From positions 174,051-238,050 of the forward strand of contig NZ_BAABHB010000009.1 in assembly GCF_039541875.1 (NCBI RefSeq): 64,000 bases of DNA, written 5' to 3'. Of the stretch, positions 32,101 through 40,204 are shown piece by piece. Position numbers and translations under genes: made by a program. Within the stretch, counting starts at the first letter, position 1, and each line of letters starts with the position of its first letter. The DNA is from Nibrella viscosa. GTDB taxonomy: Bacteria; Bacteroidota; Bacteroidia; Cytophagales; Spirosomataceae. The notes beneath the pieces are model-generated. The model was given only the letters and a program-made list of their open reading frames with translations, ran no database searches and was not told the DNA's origin.

Positions 32101-33384
32101 ATGACAGCAGACAGAACACAAGCGCCGGCATACCAGGCCATCCACGACATACGCTTACCGGCCGTAGAAAAACACCTTCTTGATAATGGTCAGCCCCTCT
32201 ACCTGATTGCCGTTGACCAGCAACCCGTACTGCGGCTGGAGTGCAACTTTGAAGCCGGTGCGTGGTATGAAACGCAACCCAACACCGCCTTTTTCGCCCT
32301 GAAAATGCTGGCCGAAGGAACCGCCACGCGCTCCTCTGCCGACATCAGCGAGTATTTCGACCGCTACGGTGCTTTTCTGGAACTGAACAGCGGCCACGAT
32401 CGGGCTAGCCTGGTGGTCTATTGCCTGACCAAACACCTGCCGGCCATTCTGCCCATGCTTCGGGAGATGCTGACGGAACCTGCCTTTCCGCAGAAAGAAT
32501 TTAACGACCTGCGAAACATTACAACCCAGAACCTGCGCGTCAACCTGGAAAAGAACAGCTACCTGGCGGGTGTACTCTTCCGGGAGCAGGTATTCGGCAA
32601 CACCCATCCTTATGGCCGCAGCCAGCAACTCAGCGACATTGACAACCTGTCGATCGACGCAGTGGTTCGGTTTTACGAAAAAACAATCCGGCACCAGCCC
32701 TTCCGTGTGTTGCTGGCTGGGCAGGCCGGTATTCCGGAGATAGCCCTGGTCAATGAGGTGTTGGGTCAGTTACCCATAGCGCAGGAGGGTGTACCAACCG
32801 CCCCTGCACGTTATGACGCGGGCAGTTCGCAATCGGTTGTGCTGGACAAGCCGGCCAGTATTCAATCATCGATCCGGCTGGGCCGGCGGCTTTTTACCCG
32901 GCAGCATCCGGACTACTACAAGATGCTGGTGACTAACGAGGTGCTGGGCGGCTATTTTGGATCGCGCCTGATGAAGAACATACGCGAGGAAAAAGGCCTC
33001 ACATACGGTATCTGGTCCAGCGTGGCAGCATTCCGGCACGAAGGGTATTTTCTGATCGGCACCGATGTGAAGAAAGAATTTACCCAGCTTACCCTGGACG
33101 AAATCCGGAAGGAGATTCTGATGCTGGCCACAGAACCCGTACCCGACGATGAGCTCGAGACGGTAAAAAACTACATGGCCGGTGAGTTTGTCGGCTCGCT
33201 GAACACACCCTTTGAAATTGCCGACCGGTTCAAGATTGTCCTGTACGACAACCTGCCTGCCGACTTTCTCCACAACCACATTGCCAATCTGCGGGCGATC
33301 ACGGCTGAAGCTATTCAGGAAACAGTTAACCGCTACCTGACAGATGATAATCTGCTTGAAATTGTCGTCGGCGGCAAGCAGTAG
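32101..33384 (+). CDS. M16-family peptidase homologue lacking the zinc motif
   Basis: A 427-residue M16 protein with both halves of the fold. Where active members have HxxEH before the xLxxGT turn, this one reads FFALKMLAEGT, so the zinc ligands are missing. The second half keeps the Arg/Tyr element (GSRLMKNIREEKGLTYGI) that shapes the substrate chamber. It is therefore the R/Y-type subunit that normally pairs with an active M16 partner, as in mitochondrial processing peptidase. No partner gene is in the window. There is no signal peptide. Confidence 0.85.
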   Translation: MTADRTQAPAYQAIHDIRLPAVEKHLLDNGQPLYLIAVDQQPVLRLECNFEAGAWYETQPNTAFFALKMLAEGTATRSSADISEYFDRYGAFLELNSGHDRASLVVYCLTKHLPAILPMLREMLTEPAFPQKEFNDLRNITTQNLRVNLEKNSYLAGVLFREQVFGNTHPYGRSQQLSDIDNLSIDAVVRFYEKTIRHQPFRVLLAGQAGIPEIALVNEVLGQLPIAQEGVPTAPARYDAGSSQSVVLDKPASIQSSIRLGRRLFTRQHPDYYKMLVTNEVLGGYFGSRLMKNIREEKGLTYGIWSSVAAFRHEGYFLIGTDVKKEFTQLTLDEIRKEILMLATEPVPDDELETVKNYMAGEFVGSLNTPFEIADRFKIVLYDNLPADFLHNHIANLRAITAEAIQETVNRYLTDDNLLEIVVGGKQ

Positions 33385-33452
33385 TCTACAAAACTTATCG
33401 ATTATTAATGAGTTTTTAAAGTACAGACGGAACCGATTCCATAAAATAAGCG

Positions 33453-33460
33453 TAACTTTG
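33453..33460 (+). promoter_or_regulatory. -7 element upstream of plsY
   Basis: TAACTTTG matches the TAnnTTTG consensus 86 bases before the plsY ATG. No good -33 TTTG is seen 17-23 bases upstream, so the call rests on the -7 box alone. Confidence 0.4.
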
Positions 33461-33546
33461 AGGTCACACTTAGGTAATAAACCGGACGGAATTCCGTTTA
33501 TCGTTAATTTTCAAACGTTTTTTAACCTGTTGCCTGAATCCTTGTT

Positions 33547-34200
33547 ATGAACGTACTCCTTATTATTGCCACTACCATTCTGGCTTATCTTCTCGGTTCA
33601 ATTCCATCGGCGGTTTGGTACAGTCAAACCTTCTTTGGTATTGATATTCGGCAGCACGGCAGCGGCAACGCGGGTGCTACCAATACCTTCCGGGTGTTGG
33701 GCCGGCGAGCCGGTACGGTGGTAATGCTGGCTGACGTTCTGAAAGGATATTTAGCAACGGCTTTGGCCGCGCTGCTGTATAATTTTGAAATAATACCAGA
33801 AACCGAACTGCTCACCTGGAAACTGGCGTTTGGGACCGTGGCGGTTATCGGCCATTTATATCCGGTATTTGCCGGCTTTAAAGGGGGTAAGGGTGTGGCC
33901 ACGCTATTGGGTATGGTACTGGCCATTCACCCGGAACTGGCGGCCGTGTGTATCGGCGTTTTTCTGCTGGTGCTCATTGCCTCTCAATATGTTTCGCTGG
34001 GCTCAATTATGGCCGCTCTGGCCTTTCCGGTCTTGTTGCTGCTCCGTATTTTTGGGGAAAACGAAAGCCCCCTGCTGATTATCTTCGGCTTTGTGATGTT
34101 TCTGATTGTTGTGTTTACCCATCAGAAAAACATTGGCCGGCTGCTGCGGGGCGAAGAAAACCGTACGGTTCTGATTCGTCTGCGCCGGAAGCGCAGTTAG
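33547..34200 (+). CDS. plsY: Glycerol-3-phosphate acyltransferase PlsY
   Basis: A 217-residue membrane protein with about five to seven helices and the three PlsY motifs: GSGNAGATNTFR, HLYPVFAGFKGGKGVAT, and a late membrane loop. It moves the acyl group from acyl-phosphate to glycerol 3-phosphate, giving lysophosphatidic acid, the first step in phospholipid synthesis. The acyl-phosphate maker PlsX is not nearby. Glycerol 3-phosphate could come from GlpK, also in this window. Confidence 0.94.
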   Translation: MNVLLIIATTILAYLLGSIPSAVWYSQTFFGIDIRQHGSGNAGATNTFRVLGRRAGTVVMLADVLKGYLATALAALLYNFEIIPETELLTWKLAFGTVAVIGHLYPVFAGFKGGKGVATLLGMVLAIHPELAAVCIGVFLLVLIASQYVSLGSIMAALAFPVLLLLRIFGENESPLLIIFGFVMFLIVVFTHQKNIGRLLRGEENRTVLIRLRRKRS

Positions 34201-34224
34201 TAATTTTCCGATATTTACCGGCTA

Positions 34225-34270
34225 AAAACGCCCTCAAGTAGCACAGAAGTGCGTAACTTGGGGGCGTTTT
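34225..34270 (+). terminator. Long hairpin terminator after plsY
   Basis: AAAACGCCC (34225-34233) pairs with GGGCGTTTT (34262-34270). Inner stems CAAGT/ACTTG and GCAC/GTGC extend it to a loop of four at 34245-34248. Only four T residues follow the stem, so termination may be partial. Confidence 0.7.
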
Positions 34271-34365
34271 ACCATTTACCCGGAGCTGCCGGAAACGGCT
34301 CACAGACATACACCGCACCTGTTTTCAAGGTGGCCCAGACTACAAACGTCAAACCTCAAACTGAA

Positions 34366-35730
34366 ATGATAAAAGCGTATCTGGAGGAGAACAAAGACCG
34401 CTTCCTGAATGAACTATTCGACCTGATTCGGATACCGTCGGTATCGGCCGACCCAAAGCATAAAGAAGATATGCGCCGGGCGGCCGATTTTGTTAAAGAC
34501 AAACTGCTGGCCGCCGGCCTGGATACCGCCGACGTAATTGAAACCGCCGGCCATCCGGTCGTATTCGGTGAGAAGCAAATAGATGCCACTAAACCAACTG
34601 TACTGGTGTATGGCCATTATGATGTTCAGCCCGCCGACCCGTATGAGTTGTGGCAAACGCCCCCGTTTGAGCCTACCATCCGCAACGAACGCATTTATGC
34701 CCGCGGAGCCTGCGACGACAAAGGTCAGTTTTACATGCACATAAAGGCCATTGAAGGTATGATTGCCGGCGGTAACCTTCCCTGCAACGTCAAAGTCATG
34801 ATCGAAGGCGAAGAAGAGGTAGGCTCCGAACACCTGGGTGCCTTTGTGGCCGCGAACCGTGACCGCCTGCAAGCCGATGTAATTCTCATCTCTGATACAA
34901 GCATTATCAACAATGATACGCCGTCTGTGGAGAGTGGCCTGCGGGGCTTATCGTACGTAGAGGTAGAGGTAACCGGCCCCAACCGCGACCTGCACTCGGG
35001 GGTGTACGGTGGCGGTGTGGAGAACCCTATTAATGTACTCTGCCGGATGATAGCCTCGCTGAAAGATGAACAGGGCCGCATCACTATTCCGGGCTTTTAC
35101 GATGCCGTTGTGGAGCTGAGCGCCGACGAACGGACCGAACTGGCCAAAGCGCCGTTTGATGAGGAAGAATACAAGCAGGACCTGGGACTGAACGCTGTAG
35201 CCGGCGAAGCAGGTTACTCAACACCGGAGCGTACCTCGATCCGCCCGACACTGGATGTCAACGGCATTTGGGGCGGCTATACCGGCGAAGGTGCCAAAAC
35301 GGTATTGCCGGCCAAAGCCCACGCCAAAATCAGTATGCGGCTGGTACCTAACCAGACACCCGACGAAATTACGGACTTATTTACCCGGCATTTTACAGCC
35401 ATTGCTCCGCCAACCGTTACAGTGAAGGTAATGCCGCATCATGGCGGGTTGCCCTATGTAACGCCCACAGACTCCGTAGAATTTGAGGCTGCCAGCAAAG
35501 CTTTTGAAGAAGCCTGGGGTAAGAAGCCAATACCAACCCGTGGTGGCGGCAGCATTCCCATTGTCGCGCTGTTTGAACAAGAGCTGGGTATAAAGAGTAT
35601 TCTGATGGGCTTTGGCCTGGATGCCGACGCGCTGCACTCGCCCAATGAAAGCTACGGACTGTTTAATTTCTATAAAGGCATCGAAACGATACCTTACTTT
35701 TACAAACATTACGCTGAATTAAAGAAATAG
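34366..35730 (+). CDS. M20-family metallo-dipeptidase
   Basis: A 454-residue di-zinc peptidase of the M20/M25/M40 group. GHYDVQPAD gives the first His and Asp ligands, RGACDDKGQ the bridging Asp and EGEEEVGS the general-base Glu. HSGVYGG lies in the dimerisation domain and DALHSPNE gives the last His. It resembles cytosolic non-specific dipeptidases that split short peptides or Xaa-His dipeptides. It has no signal peptide. The in-frame GTG at 34249 lies in the plsY terminator, so the ATG at 34366 is chosen. A short CTCAAAC-type repeat lies just before the start. Confidence 0.9.
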   Translation: MIKAYLEENKDRFLNELFDLIRIPSVSADPKHKEDMRRAADFVKDKLLAAGLDTADVIETAGHPVVFGEKQIDATKPTVLVYGHYDVQPADPYELWQTPPFEPTIRNERIYARGACDDKGQFYMHIKAIEGMIAGGNLPCNVKVMIEGEEEVGSEHLGAFVAANRDRLQADVILISDTSIINNDTPSVESGLRGLSYVEVEVTGPNRDLHSGVYGGGVENPINVLCRMIASLKDEQGRITIPGFYDAVVELSADERTELAKAPFDEEEYKQDLGLNAVAGEAGYSTPERTSIRPTLDVNGIWGGYTGEGAKTVLPAKAHAKISMRLVPNQTPDEITDLFTRHFTAIAPPTVTVKVMPHHGGLPYVTPTDSVEFEAASKAFEEAWGKKPIPTRGGGSIPIVALFEQELGIKSILMGFGLDADALHSPNESYGLFNFYKGIETIPYFYKHYAELKK

Positions 35731-35734
35731 GTCT

Positions 35735-35801
35735 GTACGGTGAGAGGCTGATCTCCTGCTTCGGAGTATCGATTGCGGCCGGCCCAGCCCCCTCACCGTA
35801 C
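35735..35801 (+). other. Inverted repeat in the leader of the 35809 gene
   Basis: GTACGGTGAG (35735-35744) and CTCACCGTAC (35792-35801) are perfect inverted copies 47 nt apart, ending 7 bases before the ATG. They could fold the leader mRNA or act as a transcript end; there is no T-run. Confidence 0.6.
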
Positions 35802-35808
35802 GTTGGTT

Positions 35809-36684
35809 ATGAAACGCTTTTATCTGTTCTTTCTCGCGTTCGCTTTGTCTACAGCCGCCTTTGCCCAGCCTGCTGAATCGGCGCCCCCCCCCGGCAAGTA
35901 CCCCCGAAGCGAGTTTCTGCCCGGCGGCCACTTATTCGACCCTATTATTCTCGATCCGCTGGAGGCTCAAACCTATATTAGTATATTACCTTCTTATAGC
36001 ACAGATGGGAAGCGCTACAACGGCACGATTGTGCCGTTTGCTTTCGGTTTTGCCAAGCCGTTCTGGCGCCGGACCACTGCACCCGACCGGGCGGCCGAGT
36101 TTGTGATTGACGCAGCCTCTTTTACGCAGTTTGAGGTATTCCACGACCCTATGCAGCAAAAGCAACGCCGTCAGTTACTAAACACCGACTATAAAATCAG
36201 TTTTCTGTATAACCTCCGTCGGGGAGCAAATAGCTGGCGTTTCCGGCTTTATCACCTATCGTCGCACCTGGGCGATGATTACCTGATTCGGAACCAGATC
36301 AACTTTTACACGCCCAATGCCGTAAATTATGAGGTTGTTGATGTAACCTTTAGCCGCGACATGAACGGGCTGCGGCCCTATGCCGGCGTGGGTATCGGCC
36401 TTCGTAAACCGGAGGAACGCAAGCGGCTGAGTGCCCAACTGGGGTTCTTTTACCGGCAGCCTACCCAAAATTTGATTCGGCTGGTGGGGGGCGTGGATGT
36501 TAAGTTCTGGGAGCAGACAGATTTCAGACCGGGAGCCAAAGCCGGAGCAGGATTTGAAGTTGGCCGGCGTGCCGGCCAACTTACATTTCTTGCTGAATTT
36601 TACAGTGGCTTTCGCCCCTATAGCCAATATGAAAACCAGCGGGTTCAATGGCTGGGTTTCGGCGCTTATTTGAACCCTCTTTAA
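35809..36684 (+). CDS. Exported protein of unknown function, possible outer-membrane barrel
   Basis: A 291-residue protein with a signal peptide (KRFYLFFLAFALSTAAFAQ). The mature part is rich in alternating aromatic and polar residues (for example SWRFRLYHLSSHLGDDYL and GLRPYAGVGIGL), ends with a strand-like segment VQWLGFGAYLNPL, and resembles a DUF1207-type or small outer-membrane barrel. I do not recognise the family firmly. It lies 8 bases downstream of an inverted repeat and 12 bases before purB, so it may share a transcript with purB. Confidence 0.65.
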   Translation: MKRFYLFFLAFALSTAAFAQPAESAPPPGKYPRSEFLPGGHLFDPIILDPLEAQTYISILPSYSTDGKRYNGTIVPFAFGFAKPFWRRTTAPDRAAEFVIDAASFTQFEVFHDPMQQKQRRQLLNTDYKISFLYNLRRGANSWRFRLYHLSSHLGDDYLIRNQINFYTPNAVNYEVVDVTFSRDMNGLRPYAGVGIGLRKPEERKRLSAQLGFFYRQPTQNLIRLVGGVDVKFWEQTDFRPGAKAGAGFEVGRRAGQLTFLAEFYSGFRPYSQYENQRVQWLGFGAYLNPL

Positions 36685-36696
36685 TAAGCATTTTTT

Positions 36697-38037
36697 ATGG
36701 ATTTATCCGCCCTTACCGCCATCTCCCCTATCGACGGCCGTTATCGCCGGCAAGTCACCGCCCTGGCTCCTTACTTTTCGGAATACGGGCTGATCCGCTA
36801 CCGCGTTCGCATTGAGGTAGCATATTTTATTGCTCTCTGCGAGTGGCCGGTACCTCAGCTCAAAGCGGTGAACCCTTCCCTTTTTCCGGTGCTGCGCGGC
36901 TTGTACGAAAACTTTTCGGAGGCCGATGCGCTTCGCATCAAAGAGATTGAGTCAGTAACAAATCATGATGTGAAGGCGGTTGAGTATTTTATTAAAGAAA
37001 AGCTAAAGGGGCAGCTGGATGAGCAGTATCTGGAGTTTATCCACTTCGGGTTAACGTCTCAGGATGTTAACAACACCGCCATTCCGCTGTTACTCAATGA
37101 AGCTATCGAGAGCGAAATTATCCCTCTCTACCAGAAGGCGATTCAACGCTTGCAGGAACTGGCCGAGCAGTGGAAAGCCATCCCGATGCTGGCTCGTACC
37201 CACGGCCAACCTGCCTCGCCAACCCGATTAGGCAAAGAGCTGCTGGTTTTCTGCGAACGGCTGGAGAAGCAATTGGCTTTACTGGAGCAGCTCCCAGCCG
37301 CTGCCAAATTTGGGGGTGCCACCGGAAATTTCAACGCCCACCGGGTGGCCTACCCGGATGTTGACTGGAAACTGTTTGGCGACAAATTTGTGGAGAGCCT
37401 GGGCCTGGTTCGCAGTCAGTTTACTACCCAGATCGAACATTACGATATGTTGGCGGCTCTGCTGGATACTATCAAGCGGCTGAACACCATTCTGATTGAC
37501 CTCGACCGGGATATCTGGACATACGTCTCGATGAACTACTTCAAGCAGAAGATCAAAGCCAATGAAGTCGGTTCCTCAGCCATGCCGCACAAAGTCAACC
37601 CCATTGATTTCGAGAACTCGGAAGGGAATCTGGGCATCGCCAACGCCCTGCTGGAGCACCTGTCTGCCAAGCTGCCCATCTCGCGGCTACAGCGCGACCT
37701 GACCGATTCAACCGTACTGCGCAACATTGGCGTTCCGTTTGCCCATTCCGTTATTGCGCTGAATGCCTCCCTGAAAGGACTGGATAAACTGGAGCTGAAC
37801 GAAGCCGCCATTCGGGCAGATCTGGAAGAAAACTGGGCCGTAGTAGCGGAAGGCATCCAGACCATTCTCCGACGCGAGGGATACCCACAACCCTACGAAG
37901 CGTTGAAGGCCCTCACCCGCACCAATACCAAAATCACGGCCGACACCATCAGCCAGTTTATCGACGGCCTGAAGGTGTCCGACGCGATTAAGGAGGAGTT
38001 GCGGGCGGTGACGCCGTTTAGTTATACGGGGGTGTAG
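36697..38037 (+). CDS. purB: Adenylosuccinate lyase
   Basis: A 446-residue member of the fumarase/aspartase superfamily. The signature loop SSAMPHKVNPIDFENSEGN carries the catalytic Ser. THGQPASPT and TSQDVNNTA, two other conserved regions, are present. It removes fumarate from SAICAR and from adenylosuccinate in purine synthesis. It is convergent with proC, and a REP-like repeat follows its stop codon. Confidence 0.96.
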   Translation: MDLSALTAISPIDGRYRRQVTALAPYFSEYGLIRYRVRIEVAYFIALCEWPVPQLKAVNPSLFPVLRGLYENFSEADALRIKEIESVTNHDVKAVEYFIKEKLKGQLDEQYLEFIHFGLTSQDVNNTAIPLLLNEAIESEIIPLYQKAIQRLQELAEQWKAIPMLARTHGQPASPTRLGKELLVFCERLEKQLALLEQLPAAAKFGGATGNFNAHRVAYPDVDWKLFGDKFVESLGLVRSQFTTQIEHYDMLAALLDTIKRLNTILIDLDRDIWTYVSMNYFKQKIKANEVGSSAMPHKVNPIDFENSEGNLGIANALLEHLSAKLPISRLQRDLTDSTVLRNIGVPFAHSVIALNASLKGLDKLELNEAAIRADLEENWAVVAEGIQTILRREGYPQPYEALKALTRTNTKITADTISQFIDGLKVSDAIKEELRAVTPFSYTGV

Positions 38038-38041
38038 TACC

Positions 38042-38124
38042 GTACCCCGGAATGTAATTCCGGCTGTGATATGCACTACAGTTAGTCAGGGCCTCTTCAC
38101 AACCGGAATTCCATTCCGGGGTAC
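38042..38124. repeat. REP-doublet-like element B
   Basis: An 83-bp element between convergent purB and proC. The 22-bp inverted arms (38042-38063 and 38103-38124) begin with GTAC and agree at 21 of 22 positions. Each arm contains CCGGAAT and ATTCCGG halves, making it palindromic in itself. The core (TGTG, ATGCAcTAcAGTTAG, TCAC) aligns with element A at 19197-19290. It is probably the same repeat family. Confidence 0.82.
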
Positions 38125-38128
38125 ACAT

Positions 38129-38932
38129 TTACTCCTTCGACAGCTCCGTGGCCCGCACCTGGGCGGCTTTGATGCCGGCGACGAGCGTATCGGCCAGAGC
38201 GCCGGCTTCGAATTCGCGGAGGGCAGCTTCGGTGGTGCCGCCTTTGGAGGCTACTGCTTTGATCAGGTCGTCGAGGCTCTTATCGGCGGTATTGATGAGG
38301 TGGTACGCCCCCAGCATGGTTTGTTTGACCAGCAAGGCGGCTACAGCATCGTCAAATCCCATTTGCCGGCCGGCTTCTACCATTGCCTTTACTACGTAAT
38401 AAAAATAGGCCGGGCCGCTGCCGCTCAGGGCGGTTACCGCATCCAGCATACTTTCGTCTTCCAGAAAGATAGACCGGCCGGTGGCATTAATCAGGTTTTC
38501 TACTTTCCGGAGGTTACTGAGATCCACTTCTTTGGCGGCCGTGAACCCGGTAATACCCATACCGAGCATGGCGGGTGTATTGGGCATGGCCCGAATGACC
38601 AGCGGGTGGTTCAGCTTCTCCTGAATCTGGGCGATGGGAATACCCGCCATAATAGACAGCACCACCTGCTCCGGCCGGATTACCGCGCGCAGAGCCTCGT
38701 GCAGACCGGCAAAATCCTGGGGCTTTACCGACAGGATAATCAGGTCGTATTCCGATACACGGGGGCTAATGGTATCGACCACCACCCCGGTTTTTTCCGC
38801 CTTCAGCGCTTCGCAGCGGCTGGCGCTTTTTTCGATGAGCAAGAGGTCATCTTTTTTAACAAGGTCGTACTGCAAAAACGATTTGGCGAAGGCCATACCC
38901 ATATTTCCGCAACCGGCAATCGCAATTTTCAT
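38129..38932 (-). CDS. proC: Pyrroline-5-carboxylate reductase
   Basis: A 267-residue enzyme. The N-terminal Rossmann motif is AIAGCGNMGMAFA, and the C-terminal domain carries the proline-family signature near ALSGSGPAYFYYVVKAMVEAG and KGGTTEAALREFE. It reduces pyrroline-5-carboxylate to proline with NAD(P)H, the last step of proline synthesis. It is a single gene, convergent with purB. Confidence 0.95.
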   Translation of the reverse strand: MKIAIAGCGNMGMAFAKSFLQYDLVKKDDLLLIEKSASRCEALKAEKTGVVVDTISPRVSEYDLIILSVKPQDFAGLHEALRAVIRPEQVVLSIMAGIPIAQIQEKLNHPLVIRAMPNTPAMLGMGITGFTAAKEVDLSNLRKVENLINATGRSIFLEDESMLDAVTALSGSGPAYFYYVVKAMVEAGRQMGFDDAVAALLVKQTMLGAYHLINTADKSLDDLIKAVASKGGTTEAALREFEAGALADTLVAGIKAAQVRATELSKE

Positions 38933-39000
38933 GGTACTTCAGGAGTAGCTGGTTAGAACAAACTTGGCAAAGGGCTCAAAATTCTGAATAAAACGATAAC

Positions 39001-39038
39001 AAAAAACCCAACCGCCCATTTTTATGGACTGGTTGGGT
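39001..39038 (-). terminator. Terminator after the gatB-TlpA-like pair
   Basis: ACCCAACC (39006-39013) pairs with GGTTGGGT (39031-39038), with an inner CCAT/ATGG. On the minus strand the stem runs into six T residues. It lies 25 bases past the stop of the thioredoxin-like gene. Confidence 0.88.
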
Positions 39039-39062
39039 ATGATTACGCGCTAAATAGGTTAC

Positions 39063-40196
39063 TTACTGCTTCATATTCAGCACCTCTTCCAGCTTTTTCT
39101 CCAGTGCTTCGCCCCGCAGGTTCTTGGCAATAATTTTACCGTCTTTATCGAGCAGGAACGTAGCCGGAATGGCATTGACCCCGTATTTCTGGGCGGCTGC
39201 CGACTGCCAGTATTTCAGGTCAGATACGTGCGTCCAGGTCAGGCCGTCTTTCTCGATGGCTTTTACCCAGTTGTCTTTGCTCTGGTCGAGCGAAACGCCG
39301 TAGATGGCAAAGCCTTTGTCTTTAAACTTGTTGTACATCCGAACTACGTTCGGGTTCTCCATCCGGCACGGACCGCACCACGATGCCCAAAAATCGATCA
39401 GCACGTATTTACCCCGCAGCGACGACAGGGTTATCGGCTTACCCGTAGGGTCATTCAATTCAATATCCGGTGCCAGCGAACCAACCATTACTCCCCGTAT
39501 CCGGGCGATGTTGCCGATAAAGGCTTTTGCCTGCGGACTGTTCGGGTTTTCGCGCTCAAAGCGTTGGGCCAGCGAGTCCAGGGTGGAAAAGTCGTTCTCA
39601 ACATTCAGGAAGTTGGTGGCAAATAAAGCTGCCAGTGAGGTACCCATCTGCGGCAGCATCGATTTTACTTTGCTCACCATCTGCTTTTCGGCTACCTGAT
39701 AGTCATCCTGAATTTTCTGCATTTTCTTCTGGTCCTTCTTCTCGGTAGCTTCTGCATACTGCTTGTTCCATTCGGCCACGCGGGTATCCATGTTCGTTTT
39801 CAGGTCCATCAACTGCTGGTAGTAGGTCATGTTAGGAGAACCCGTTACCGTTGCCATCCCTTTCTGGCCTGTTTTTGGATCAGCCTGGTAGCCGTCAGCC
39901 GTGATGTTCAGCCTTTCGCCCCCTTCCAGCAGCAGCACCATACGTTGAGCATTGGCAATGTTCAGCAGGTAAATGCCGCCACCGTCGGCGATGCGATTGC
40001 TCTTGAAGGTGAACGAATTGGTATTATCCAGCCGGACCGAATCGAGCCGCACCGGAGGCTGACCATTAGACTCGAGGTACACCATACTACCGGGACTGGC
40101 ACTTTTAACCTTTCCCGTTATGGTCACTTCTTTCTGAGCAACGGCCGAAAAGCCGACCGCTAAAAGCAGCGCTGTTTGAGCAATTATGTTTTTCAT
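39063..40196 (-). CDS. TlpA-like thiol-disulfide protein with DUF4369
   Basis: A 377-residue exported protein. A signal peptide (about 1-20) is followed by a DUF4369-like beta domain (about 22-120), a helical linker rich in Lys/Gln/Glu (about 125-190) and a thioredoxin-like domain (about 240-375) with active site WCGPC in FWASWCGPCRMENP. These proteins usually work in periplasmic disulfide exchange or cytochrome c maturation. It starts 8 bases after gatB and shares its terminator, though the functions are unrelated. Confidence 0.9.
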   Translation of the reverse strand: MKNIIAQTALLLAVGFSAVAQKEVTITGKVKSASPGSMVYLESNGQPPVRLDSVRLDNTNSFTFKSNRIADGGGIYLLNIANAQRMVLLLEGGERLNITADGYQADPKTGQKGMATVTGSPNMTYYQQLMDLKTNMDTRVAEWNKQYAEATEKKDQKKMQKIQDDYQVAEKQMVSKVKSMLPQMGTSLAALFATNFLNVENDFSTLDSLAQRFERENPNSPQAKAFIGNIARIRGVMVGSLAPDIELNDPTGKPITLSSLRGKYVLIDFWASWCGPCRMENPNVVRMYNKFKDKGFAIYGVSLDQSKDNWVKAIEKDGLTWTHVSDLKYWQSAAAQKYGVNAIPATFLLDKDGKIIAKNLRGEALEKKLEEVLNMKQ

Positions 40197-40204
40197 ATAT
40201 AAGA

